A stretch of DNA of 64,000 nt from an uncultured Oscillospiraceae bacterium (lineage in GTDB: Bacteria; Bacillota; Clostridia; Oscillospirales; Acutalibacteraceae). Shown piece by piece: positions 35,597 to 43,603 of this stretch. The stretch is taken from positions 162,682-226,681 of the forward strand of contig CAJJNV010000001.1 of the NCBI GenBank assembly GCA_905193225.1, read 5' to 3'. The translations under genes and the position numbers were made by a program. Below the pieces are notes generated by a model. That model made no database searches, had not been told where the DNA came from, and was given only the letters and a program-made list of their open reading frames with translations. How positions within the stretch are numbered: position 1 is the first letter of the stretch; every line of letters starts with the position of its first letter.

Positions 35597-36349
35597 TCAG
35601 GTCTTTGCCCCGCCGCTTTTGGCTTTGGAAAGGGTTATAAGATCCCTTATCTCCTGCTTTTCCAGCAGTCGCCATTTGCCCACCGGCAGTCGGCCCAGTC
35701 TCAGGTTTCCGACGGCCACTCTTTTAAGCCGCGCCACCTCAAGGCCCACCGATTCGCACATTTTTCTTATCTGACGATTGCGCCCTTCATTGAGCTCAAA
35801 TTCAAGCACCACCCGCTTTTCATCGTCCACAAGAGGAACAATGCTGCACCTTGCGGTTTTTTTACCGTCGATTACAATGCCGTTCGACATTTCGAGCAAC
35901 TGCTCATCCGAAACCGGCGGACGCACCGTCACCCAGTAAATCTTCGGAACGTGTCCAGACGGATGGGTCATAAGGTTGATAAACTCACCGTCGTTTGAAA
36001 AGAGGAGCAGTCCCTCGCTGTCCTTATCGAGCCGACCTGCGGGAAGCACCCGCTCGGGGGCATCGTCAACAAGATCGGCGACGCATTTTCTCGAAAGCTC
36101 ATCGTTCATGGTGGTCACATATCCGCGGGGCTTGTTAAGCATAATATACACCCGCTCGTTTTGCCCGTGAACCACCTTTTTACCGCCGACGGTGACGATG
36201 TCTCCGTGTATTCTCACCTTATCGCCGAGATGGGCGGGATGTCCGTTAACCTTGACCTTTCCCCGCTCGATAAGCTCCTCGGCCTTGCGGCGGGAACAGT
36301 ATCCGCATTCCGAAAGGTATTTCTGAAGTCTGATGGGTTCGTTTTTCAT
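35597..36349 (-). CDS. rluB: Pseudouridine synthase RluB (RsuA family)
   Basis: Makes pseudouridine in 23S rRNA (or 16S, if RsuA). The 250-residue protein has an N-terminal S4 domain (RLQKYLSECGYCSRRKAEELIERGKVKVNG, 7-36) and the catalytic GRLDKDSEGLLL with Asp108. A basic C-terminal tail suits RluB. The gap before it (35383-35596) holds nothing I recognise. Confidence 0.9.
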   Translation of the reverse strand: MKNEPIRLQKYLSECGYCSRRKAEELIERGKVKVNGHPAHLGDKVRIHGDIVTVGGKKVVHGQNERVYIMLNKPRGYVTTMNDELSRKCVADLVDDAPERVLPAGRLDKDSEGLLLFSNDGEFINLMTHPSGHVPKIYWVTVRPPVSDEQLLEMSNGIVIDGKKTARCSIVPLVDDEKRVVLEFELNEGRNRQIRKMCESVGLEVARLKRVAVGNLRLGRLPVGKWRLLEKQEIRDLITLSKAKSGGAKT

Positions 36350-36532
36350 ATTGTTCTCACTTTGCTTTTTTCTATTTATGTTGAAAGGATTGATTTGAAA
36401 TTATCATTTAAACTATATCTTTTGATGCAGTTTATTTAAACCGTTGTTCGAGGCCGTTACTTGAAGCAGCTACTAAACAATTGCTTAAAGCCGTTGTTTG
36501 AAACAGCTGCTTAAATTCGCTGCTTGGTGACG

Positions 36533-37192
36533 TTACTTTGAAGTAACGCTCTGCTGCCAGGTGGTGTCTTCGGCCGTTTGAGTCATAGTCAGAATGTACC
36601 AGCTTTTATCGACCTTAACACACACAAAAGTGACCTTCTGAGTATCTTCGTTAAGACTTCCCTTGGTTGTAACATCGCCCTTGACAAGTGTAACGGCGCT
36701 GACATTCATCTCGCTCATATCCTGACCGTTATATTTCCCGTCTTCAAAGCTCTGTTGCTCGGAAGAAAGAGAACCTTCATCTATGCTTATGGTTATATTA
36801 TCCCCGAAATCGGGATTCTGCTCATCAGATTTGAGCGAATCAAACATTTTCTGCATAAGGGCGTCTCCCCCACCGTTTTGCTCGGCGTGCTCCTTTATAC
36901 CGTCCGAAAGGGAGGGTACAACGCTGTCACAGAGCTTGTCAAAATCCCGTTCGTTAACGGCAGAAATATATTTTATGGCAGCGCCCTCGGCCGTAGAGGT
37001 CACGCGGTTGGTTATTCTCGGCAGCACCTTCCACACAAACAGGGTTATGAGAAGAGCAAGCACAACGGTAATCAGCGCGACGAAAAACCACAGTCCCCGT
37101 TTTTGCCCTTTGGACATCTCGCTCATTTTTTTGTTTATTTCACCCGCATAGTCGGGTCTTATTTTGGTCTTTTTATTTTTTTGAATGCTCAA
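36533..37192 (-). CDS. Membrane-anchored protein with NTF2-like extracytoplasmic domain
   Basis: About 220 residues: a basic cytoplasmic start (KNKKTKIRPDYAGEINKKMS), one membrane span (GLWFFVALITVVLALLITLF at about 35-55), and a soluble domain beginning AAIKYISAVNERDFDKLCDS, a pattern seen in DUF4878- or NTF2-like surface proteins. I cannot name the family. The start is uncertain: TTG 37192 or GTG 37198 behind GGTGGTG is likely; the longer open frame to 37294 has no ribosome site. The 36350-36532 gap has degenerate repeats like GTTGTTTGAA but no gene. Confidence 0.62.
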   Translation of the reverse strand: MSIQKNKKTKIRPDYAGEINKKMSEMSKGQKRGLWFFVALITVVLALLITLFVWKVLPRITNRVTSTAEGAAIKYISAVNERDFDKLCDSVVPSLSDGIKEHAEQNGGGDALMQKMFDSLKSDEQNPDFGDNITISIDEGSLSSEQQSFEDGKYNGQDMSEMNVSAVTLVKGDVTTKGSLNEDTQKVTFVCVKVDKSWYILTMTQTAEDTTWQQSVTSK

Positions 37193-37400
37193 AATCACAC
37201 CACCGAAAATATATTCCAATACTAATTCATAATACCACCAAAAATTCCTTTCGTCAACAGATTTGTTGCATAAAACAAAGATAAATAAGGCCATTCACAA
37301 ACAAAAGCACCCGCCAAACAAAAAGCTCGTATAAAAGCCTCCTTTTGCGGGTGAAATTGTACTATAATACTTTTGTTTTTCGGCTGACAAAGCAGCTGCA

Positions 37401-37670
37401 TCACACAGCCGCTTTACCCTGTTCTTCGTCATAAGCCTGTCTGACCGCCTTGGCCAGCTGATCGGCGCAGGATGTGGGTTTCATTCCGCAGGTATTGCCC
37501 AAAAGCTTCTGTTCAATCTGCTCGACGGTAAATCCGTCCACAAGCTTGGAAATGGCCTTTAGATTTCCGTTACATCCGCCGATAAATTCTATGTTTGATA
37601 CCTTGTCGCCGTCCAAATCAAAATCGATTTCCATAGCGCAGGTAAATTGCGTTTTATATCTGTGTCTCAT
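37401..37670 (-). CDS. TIGR03905 family TSCPD domain protein
   Basis: An 89-residue protein of a family widespread in Clostridia, related to the C-terminal zinc-binding TSCPD domain of class II ribonucleotide reductase. Cysteines lie at 10, 33, 61 and 68 (FTCAMEID, GGCNGNLKAI, NTCGMKPTSCADQLAKAV). It may bind a metal. Function is unknown. GAGGTG lies before the start. It is monocistronic. Confidence 0.85.
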   Translation of the reverse strand: MRHRYKTQFTCAMEIDFDLDGDKVSNIEFIGGCNGNLKAISKLVDGFTVEQIEQKLLGNTCGMKPTSCADQLAKAVRQAYDEEQGKAAV

Positions 37671-37775
37671 TTTTTACACCTCATTTGTTTTTTCTTGTTT
37701 TATTTTACTACCCTTCTTTCCCGTTGTCAACAAGGGCTTTTAGAATGCATCGAGCAAGCTTTGAGAAAAAGCCTA

Positions 37776-37808
37776 TTGCAAATTTTAAATGTCATTTTAA
37801 ATTTGCAA
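37776..37808. repeat. AT-rich near-perfect palindrome upstream of ypeB
   Basis: TTGCAAATTTTAAATG (37776-37791) faces CATTTTAAATTTGCAA (37793-37808): 15 of 16 positions pair around one central base. It lies about 100 bases before ypeB and could be an operator or a leader hairpin. Confidence 0.6.
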
Positions 37809-37909
37809 TCATTTAAGCGGTTCCAATTAAATTTCACAAGAATGGATTATGCAAGAAAATCGGGAAAAATAAGAGTAACAAAGTTTATCAGATAAGGAAT
37901 GACTTTAAA

Positions 37910-39253
37910 ATGAAAAATACCAAAAAGAAAACAAAGGTCAGAATATGGAGCTTTGCGCTGGCGGCGGTTTTGGTGCTTGCGGGATTTGCCGTAAGCGGAT
38001 ACGCTTCGGCCGCCGAATACAGCACAAGGCTGGGCATAACCTACGAACGAAATTTATCCGAGCTTTCGGAACACATCGACAACATCGAGACTGATCTTTT
38101 AAAGGGCAGATATGCCGTCACTTCCTCAGGGGCTTCCGATCTTTCAATGAAGCTGTGGAGCGAGGCTCTTTCAGCCAAAACCTGTCTTTCGGGACTTCCC
38201 ACAAGCGGCACCGAGCTTGACAATACCTATAAATTTCTTTCTCAGGTCGGCGAGTTTTCGCTTTCTCTTGCAAAGAAAATATCTAAAGGTGAGCAAACAT
38301 CCGATCAGGAACAGGACGAGCTTGAACAGCTTCTCGACTATGCAAAGCAGATAAACAATGAGGTCGCCGAGCTTTGCGTTACCATGAACGATGACGGAAA
38401 ATGGGCCGACAGCATTAAAAATTCCATTTACAAAAACAACGAACAAATATCGGCCGATTTAAACGAAGGCTTTAACAATGTTGAGGAGCACCTTTCAAAC
38501 TTCCCTACCCTTCTTTACGACGGTCCCTTTTCAGATCACATTTTGCAGGCAAAAGCCGTGTTTCTTGACGGAAAAAGCGATGTAACGGCCGATGCGGCAA
38601 AAAGTACGGCAGCAGCTCTTCTCGGCACTCAGCCTGAGAATCTATCCGACGGCGGCGAGGAAAGCGGAATTATTCCGAGCTACAATTTTTATTATAATGA
38701 CAGCTGTATTTCCATAACTAAGGCGGGCGGATACTGCTCCTATATTCTAAACAGTCGGGAAATTTCCGACTCGGTATACGGATATGACGAATGTCTTGAA
38801 AAAGCAAAAGATTTTCTCGGCCGGCTTTCGCTGGGGAGTTTTAAGGAAAGCTATTTTGCCTTAAACGAAGGGGTATGCGTCATCAATTTCGCATATACAG
38901 AAAACGATATTATCTATTACACCGACCTTGTAAAGGTGGGAGTTGCCACCGATACCGGCGAGATCGTCACGCTTAATACTCAGGGGTATATTATGAACCA
39001 TAAGGAAAGAAGCTTTGACGCGCCCAAAAACGACATTTCATCGGCAAGACAAAAGCTGTCGCCCATACTTTCCAAAAAGTCGGAAGCATTGGCGATCATT
39101 CCTCTTGACACCCAAAATGAAAAACTGTGTTACGAATTTCTCTGCGACGGGCAAAACGGCGAAGAAATACTGGTTTATATAAACGCCGACACCCTTGAGG
39201 AGGAAAAAATACTGGTCGTGCTAAAAACCGACGGCGGTGTGCTGACAAAGTAG
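37910..39253 (+). CDS. ypeB: Germination protein YpeB
   Basis: YpeB stabilises and localises the cortex lytic enzyme SleB in the spore. The 447-residue protein has an N-terminal membrane span (about 12-32), a helical region (40-210) with LSELSEHIDNIETDLLKGRY, and two to three PepSY-like repeats toward the C-terminus (SITKAGGYCSYILNSREI; LVKVGVATDTGEIVTLNTQGY). The length matches the family. sleB, normally directly upstream, is missing here; the neighbours are unrelated. It is probably forespore-expressed, but I could not place a sigma-G promoter. Confidence 0.88.
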   Translation: MKNTKKKTKVRIWSFALAAVLVLAGFAVSGYASAAEYSTRLGITYERNLSELSEHIDNIETDLLKGRYAVTSSGASDLSMKLWSEALSAKTCLSGLPTSGTELDNTYKFLSQVGEFSLSLAKKISKGEQTSDQEQDELEQLLDYAKQINNEVAELCVTMNDDGKWADSIKNSIYKNNEQISADLNEGFNNVEEHLSNFPTLLYDGPFSDHILQAKAVFLDGKSDVTADAAKSTAAALLGTQPENLSDGGEESGIIPSYNFYYNDSCISITKAGGYCSYILNSREISDSVYGYDECLEKAKDFLGRLSLGSFKESYFALNEGVCVINFAYTENDIIYYTDLVKVGVATDTGEIVTLNTQGYIMNHKERSFDAPKNDISSARQKLSPILSKKSEALAIIPLDTQNEKLCYEFLCDGQNGEEILVYINADTLEEEKILVVLKTDGGVLTK

Positions 39254-39431
39254 CAAGGCTTGCGCATCGCAGCAATTTTCTCATATGTAAAACAAGAAAT
39301 TCTGTCTGTTCCCTCACTCTTTTCCTTGCCGATGCTGTGTAAATCAGATATAACTTGATTTTCGCAGCAGAGCGATTATAAACCATCTTTTGGTCGTTTT
39401 AAATCTTGTTCGGCAAATTCCGACTTTACTA

Positions 39432-39460
39432 TTGAAAGTCGCATAAAAAGAATGTATAAT
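39432..39460 (+). promoter_or_regulatory. Promoter upstream of the histidine phosphatase, with overlapping hairpin
   Basis: TTGAAA (39432-39437), 17 bases, TATAAT (39455-39460). A 7-bp inverted repeat, CGACTTT...AAAGTCG (39421-39441), overlaps the -35 and may be an operator. Confidence 0.7.
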
Positions 39461-39466
39461 CTAAAT

Positions 39467-39587
39467 GGTATTGTACCGTATGAAATTGCTCGCTCGATTG
39501 CAGAATGCTATTGTGCAGCTGTGATTTTGAAGTGCACATTCTGCGTTTTTTCAGCAATGATTTTAAAGTGTGCTTTCTGCGTTTTTT
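39467..39587 (+). ncRNA. Candidate short RNA or attenuator leader with duplicated terminator half
   Basis: The predicted transcript from 39467 reaches GCAGAATG (39500-39507), which pairs with CATTCTGC (39538-39545) followed by a T-run, a terminator-like element before the gene at 39633. The 3' half (39522-39551) is repeated with changes at 39558-39587, again ending in a T-run. This looks like an attenuator or a small RNA of about 85 bases. The 39254-39420 stretch before it holds no feature I recognise. Confidence 0.4.
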
Positions 39588-39632
39588 GATTTAATCGGTG
39601 CAATTCAAAAAACGGCAAAGAGGGAATGTTTT

Positions 39633-40355
39633 TTGAAGATTATAATTATCCGACACGGCGACCCCGATTATGAGCACGACACGCTAACACAAAAGGGCGT
39701 TAAAGAGGCCGAGCTTTTAACCAAAAGAACGGTCAATATGGGTATAGATGAAATATGGTGCTCACCGCTCGGACGGGCAAAAGCCACCGCAGAGGGCACT
39801 ATAAAGGCTCTCGGTAAAACTCCGAGAATCGAAAGCTGGCTGAGAGAATTTGACGCTCTCGTCCCCCAGCCCGAAACCGGCAATCTCAGCTATGCCTGGG
39901 ATTTTCGCCCGAGAATTTACCAAAACGACGATCTAATCTATTCCGACAGGTGGATGGAATCTCCTCTTTACAACACCGAGGATTTCAAAACAAAATACGA
40001 GCAGCTTTGCCGAGGGATAGATGAAATGCTGGCCGCTCACGGTTACAAAAAGGAAGGGCGCATTTTCACCACCGAAAAGGGAAACGACGACACCCTTGCT
40101 CTCTTTTGCCATTTTGGCGTGGAAGGGTTTATTCTTTCTTATCTTTTCAGCACCAGTCCGCACTTTTTTCATCAGAATTTTGTTGCCCTGCCCACATCGG
40201 TAACCACCATATACACCGAGGAACGGGAGGAAGGTATCGTTGCCTTCCGATGCTGCGGATACGGCGATATTTCTCACCTTTATGCCGGCAATGAGCCCCC
40301 CTCATTTTCGGCGAGATTTTGCGAGAAATTCGATTCTCCCGACCGTCACGATTGA
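39633..40355 (+). CDS. Histidine phosphatase family protein
   Basis: A 240-residue phosphoglycerate-mutase-like phosphatase. The catalytic RHG motif is at the N-terminus (KIIIIRHGDPDYEHDTLTQKG), the second Arg in CSPLGRAKATAE, and the catalytic His in ALFCHFGVEGFIL. The true start is TTG 39633, preceded by GAGGG; the frame extends upstream without homology. The substrate is unknown. It is monocistronic and transcribed through the hairpin leader above. Confidence 0.85.
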   Translation: MKIIIIRHGDPDYEHDTLTQKGVKEAELLTKRTVNMGIDEIWCSPLGRAKATAEGTIKALGKTPRIESWLREFDALVPQPETGNLSYAWDFRPRIYQNDDLIYSDRWMESPLYNTEDFKTKYEQLCRGIDEMLAAHGYKKEGRIFTTEKGNDDTLALFCHFGVEGFILSYLFSTSPHFFHQNFVALPTSVTTIYTEEREEGIVAFRCCGYGDISHLYAGNEPPSFSARFCEKFDSPDRHD

Positions 40356-40389
40356 TTTAAAAGTATTTAAAAAAAGATAAGCAATACAA

Positions 40390-40435
40390 AAAACGAGCGC
40401 AAAGCGGGTTAAAAGCACCTGCCGACGCTCGTTTT
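40390..40435. terminator. Bidirectional terminator between histidine phosphatase and P-type ATPase
   Basis: AAAACGAGCG (40390-40399) and CGCTCGTTTT (40426-40435) form a perfect 10-bp stem between convergent genes. Confidence 0.75.
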
Positions 40436-40539
40436 ATTATTATCAATTATTTATTATGTTTGACCGTTCTTGTATCGCGCCCGCTTATGCCATGCTTAAC
40501 AGTGACGACGCTCACGGGTTCACAAAAACCGATTAAACA

Positions 40540-42678
40540 TCACCCGGCAGTCGCAGCTTCAAGACCGCTTTGCTGTTCAAAAGTTTCATCTTCCTCACTT
40601 TTCGCAGGAAGAAGATTGGTCATACTTTTAAGGCTTATACCAAGGGTGGATGCGTTGTGTAAAAGTGCCGAAAAGGTGGGTTGAATAACACCCGTTACAC
40701 CCAAAAGTATCAGCAGGAAATTGAATCCCACGATGAACCGATAGTTCCTGTCAACACGGGACATAAGCTCGGTCGAAAGCTTTCTTAAAACAACAAGCTG
40801 AGAAAGATTCTCCGACGAAACGGTTATGTCGGCAACTTCACGCGCAATGGCAGCGCCGCTGTTAATGGCGATACCCGCGTCGGCCTCCGAAAGAGCGGGA
40901 GTATCGTTGACTCCGTCGCCTATCATTATCACGCACCGACCGTTTTTGCGCTCGTTACGTATGAACTCGGCCTTATCTTCAGGCAGCACCTCTGCATAAA
41001 ACTCATCAACGCCGACGGTTTTGGCCACCGCTGCCGCAGTTTTGCGGTTGTCCCCCGTCATCATGACAACCTTGCTTATGCCTAAATCGTGCAGACTGTC
41101 GATGATGTCTCTTGCCTCGGCTCTGAGCGGATCATAAATACATATAACCGCACGCAGCACGCCCGAAACAGCAAGATAAAGATGGGAATATTCTTCCGAA
41201 AGACTACTAAACTTATCCTTTTCATCGGGCGGAATGGTACAGCCCTCGTCCTCAAAAACAAAGTGATAGCTTCCGATGACCACTTTTTTGTCCTCCACCG
41301 TACTGGAAATTCCGTGAGCGACAACATATTCAACCTTGGAATGGTATTCCTCGTGATTAAGTCCCCGCTTTTTTGCCTCCTCAACAACGGCGTTGGCAAG
41401 GGAATGAGGATAGTGTTCCTCAAGACAGGCGGCAAGACGAAGCATATCATCTTCATTTCGTCCCGAGAAGGTGACAATCTCGGCGACCGTGGGCTTTGCA
41501 TAGGTCAAAGTGCCTGTTTTGTCGAAAACCACGGTATCGGCATTGGCCACCGCTTCAAGAAAACGGCCACCCTTGACCGAAATGTTATGTTTGTTACCCT
41601 CTCTCATGGCAGAAAGCACGGCAATGGGCATGGAAAGCTTTAACGCACAGGAAAAGTCCACCATCAGCACCGACAGCATTTTTGTTACGTTGCGGGTGAA
41701 AAGATATGTAAGCGCCGTGCCTCCGAGGGTCAGCGGAACCAGCCGATCAGCCAGTCTTGAGGCCTTGTCCTCGGCGGTGGATTTAAGCTTTTCCGACTGC
41801 TCGATCATTTTGACAATGCGGTCGTATCTTCCGCCGCCGGCGGTCTTTTCGACGAGGATGGTGCATTCCCCTTCCTCAACCACCGTTCCGGCGTAGGCAT
41901 AACTGCCGTTTACCTTTCTGACCGGCAGTGATTCACCGGTCATAGAGGCCTGATTGACCATTGCTTCGCCGTCGCACACCTTACCGTCGAGAGGTATCAT
42001 ATTACCTGTGCGAACGATAACCTTATCGCCGGCCGAAATATCGGAAAGGGACATCAATATTTCCCCTTCTTCGGCCTTTACCCATGCCTTGTCAACGTTT
42101 AAGGCCATTGCTCCCGCAAGGTCGGAAACCGATTTTTTATGAGTCCAGTCCTCGAGCATTTCGCCAAGTCCCAGCATAAACATAACCGATCCCGCGGTGC
42201 CGAAATCCCTTCTTATGAGCGAAACGGCCACGGCAGTCGCGTCAAGCACCGAGACCGACAGTTTTCCGTTAAGCAGAGATTTAACCCCTGCCTTTATGTA
42301 TTTGACCGAGCGGAAAATTGCAATGGCCGACCGCACAAACGAGGGTAAAAAGAGCTTTGAAGCAAATCGGCGAAGCACCGAAAAGACAAGCCTATCCTCA
42401 AAATCGCGGTTGAGCTGACGGGATGTACGGTCGGGAACAAGCCCTTTTTTTTCGGCATTTTCAAAGGAAAAACGGGCAAGAGCCGATATGAGATCCGAGC
42501 GGGAGCAGCAATAGAAAATGACGGCGTCTGCCGTACGGTCGAAAACCTTAACATCCTCAACTCCGCAAATTGATTTCAAATAGTATTCGGCAAGATCGGC
42601 CTGCCGCAAAGACAATTTTGAAATGCAAAAATGAATCCTGATTCTACCCTTTGATTCGTGCAGAACCTGACACTTCAT
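40540..42678 (-). CDS. P1B-type metal-transporting ATPase, SCA-motif (P1B-6 / FezB-like)
   Basis: A 712-residue P-type ATPase. Intact motifs: TGES near 247, phosphorylated Asp near 386 in DKTGTLT, TGDN, and GDGVNDTPAL near 589. The ion-path span reads DFSCALKLSMP (near 341): SCA rather than the CPC of copper and zinc pumps. The first 75 residues lack a CxxC metal site and carry KGRIRIHF instead, an Arg-containing segment. From what I recall, SCA plus an N-terminal Arg-rich motif mark the P1B-6 group, which includes FezB of ferrosome iron organelles. It follows a small one-helix protein gene. Iron as substrate is inferred. Confidence 0.85.
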   Translation of the reverse strand: MKCQVLHESKGRIRIHFCISKLSLRQADLAEYYLKSICGVEDVKVFDRTADAVIFYCCSRSDLISALARFSFENAEKKGLVPDRTSRQLNRDFEDRLVFSVLRRFASKLFLPSFVRSAIAIFRSVKYIKAGVKSLLNGKLSVSVLDATAVAVSLIRRDFGTAGSVMFMLGLGEMLEDWTHKKSVSDLAGAMALNVDKAWVKAEEGEILMSLSDISAGDKVIVRTGNMIPLDGKVCDGEAMVNQASMTGESLPVRKVNGSYAYAGTVVEEGECTILVEKTAGGGRYDRIVKMIEQSEKLKSTAEDKASRLADRLVPLTLGGTALTYLFTRNVTKMLSVLMVDFSCALKLSMPIAVLSAMREGNKHNISVKGGRFLEAVANADTVVFDKTGTLTYAKPTVAEIVTFSGRNEDDMLRLAACLEEHYPHSLANAVVEEAKKRGLNHEEYHSKVEYVVAHGISSTVEDKKVVIGSYHFVFEDEGCTIPPDEKDKFSSLSEEYSHLYLAVSGVLRAVICIYDPLRAEARDIIDSLHDLGISKVVMMTGDNRKTAAAVAKTVGVDEFYAEVLPEDKAEFIRNERKNGRCVIMIGDGVNDTPALSEADAGIAINSGAAIAREVADITVSSENLSQLVVLRKLSTELMSRVDRNYRFIVGFNFLLILLGVTGVIQPTFSALLHNASTLGISLKSMTNLLPAKSEEDETFEQQSGLEAATAG

Positions 42679-42747
42679 AAATCTGTACCTCCGAAAAAAG
42701 AGAGTCGAAAGGACATTAACCGCAGCGCACGCATTTAACCAAATCAG

Positions 42748-42767
42748 ATCTAATCTAATCTAATCTA
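42748..42767. repeat. Pentanucleotide repeat (ATCTA)4
   Basis: Four exact ATCTA units between the DUF6110-like gene and the P-type ATPase gene. This 279-base gap (42679-42957) holds no gene or clear terminator, so read-through is possible. Confidence 0.8.
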
Positions 42768-42957
42768 ATTAAATCCCATTTCAAAGCCCGTTTTAGCAAA
42801 AGACACTGTCAATTGCCGCCTTGATACGATTGGACGTGCTTAACTTCGGTTGCCGGATGATTGCAGAACGCAGCTGAAATTACCTTGCACAGGTCCTTTG
42901 TTACTCGTCTGAACCAGGCGGCTTTTGCCCGACTCTCTTTAAAAAACTCAAAAATAT

Positions 42958-43254
42958 TTACTCGGCCGATTCTTCGGTCTCAGCCTCGTCGCAGCATCCG
43001 CAGGAGCAATCCTCGATGACTTCCTTTTCGGCGGCGCATTTTTCGTTAATATCCTTTGCGTCGGCCAGAATATCTTCGGCATTCTCTTTGATGGCGGTTA
43101 CCTTGGTCATAATCTCCTCTTTGGCTCTGAGAGCGGCAGCGGTGGAATAGGTATATACCTTTCTTGCCTCACGGCTGCTGAGAATTTTGAGTCCGGCGGT
43201 TCCGAACAGTACGCCGCCCGCAAAAAGTCCTAATTTTCCGAAACTAAACTTCAT
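42958..43254 (-). CDS. Small one-helix membrane protein, DUF6110-like (possible FezA-type partner)
   Basis: A 98-residue protein: a glycine-rich membrane helix at about 6-26 (GKLGLFAGGVLFGTAGLKIL), an amphipathic helical middle (KEEIMTKVTAIKENAEDI), and an acidic tail with a cysteine cluster (DCSCGCCDEAE) that could bind metal. Such proteins recur upstream of this type of P1B ATPase. GGAGG precedes the start. A consensus promoter lies about 110 bases upstream, with a large palindrome above it. It may assemble or load the ATPase membrane; that is inference. Confidence 0.75.
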   Translation of the reverse strand: MKFSFGKLGLFAGGVLFGTAGLKILSSREARKVYTYSTAAALRAKEEIMTKVTAIKENAEDILADAKDINEKCAAEKEVIEDCSCGCCDEAETEESAE

Positions 43255-43362
43255 TTTTAAAACCTCCGTTCAAAATACAAAACAAGGACAGACAGGCTGA
43301 TTAGCAAGCCGCCCTTTTTCTTAAGCAACCGATGGATGTTTGACCACCGATTGTTTAAATCA

Positions 43363-43391
43363 ATTTTATCACCTTCAAAAGACAATGTCAA
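43363..43391 (-). promoter_or_regulatory. Promoter of the DUF6110/P1B ATPase unit
   Basis: Minus strand TTGACA (43391-43386), 17 bases, TAAAAT (43368-43363): a near-consensus promoter. Confidence 0.75.
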
Positions 43392-43409
43392 TCAAGTCAA
43401 AAAAAATTT

Positions 43410-43441
43410 ACATTTTATCGTGTGAGCACACATAGAAATGT
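43410..43441. promoter_or_regulatory. Large inverted repeat upstream of the DUF6110/ATPase promoter
   Basis: ACATTT...GTGTG-AG-CACAC...AAATGT: inner perfect arms at 43420-43431 and outer arms at 43410-43415 and 43436-43441. Its centre is about 70 bases upstream of the predicted start, a typical activator position. It does not look like a Fur box. Confidence 0.5.
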
Positions 43442-43507
43442 CATTTGAATACCGCACAGATTTTGCATAAACGGTATATTTCTTATCATAAATCGGTTTT
43501 TATAAAA

Positions 43508-43532
43508 ATGCCGTCCCAAAATGAGACGGCAT
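43508..43532 (-). terminator. Terminator of the ACT-UPF0210 operon
   Basis: ATGCCGTC (43508-43515) pairs with GACGGCAT (43525-43532), followed on the minus strand by TTTTTATAAAAA. The 43255-43603 gap otherwise holds the promoter and palindrome described here. Confidence 0.75.
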
Positions 43533-43603
43533 GGTTTTAAAAAGCACTGAAATATAAAAAAGAACAGCGTATTAACGATATGAAATCTTCAAGTAAGAGC
43601 ACA

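Noticed and set aside
40540..42678. Copper or zinc exporter of the CopA/ZntA type
   Set aside because: There is no CPC in the transmembrane motif and no CxxC metal-binding domain at the N-terminus.
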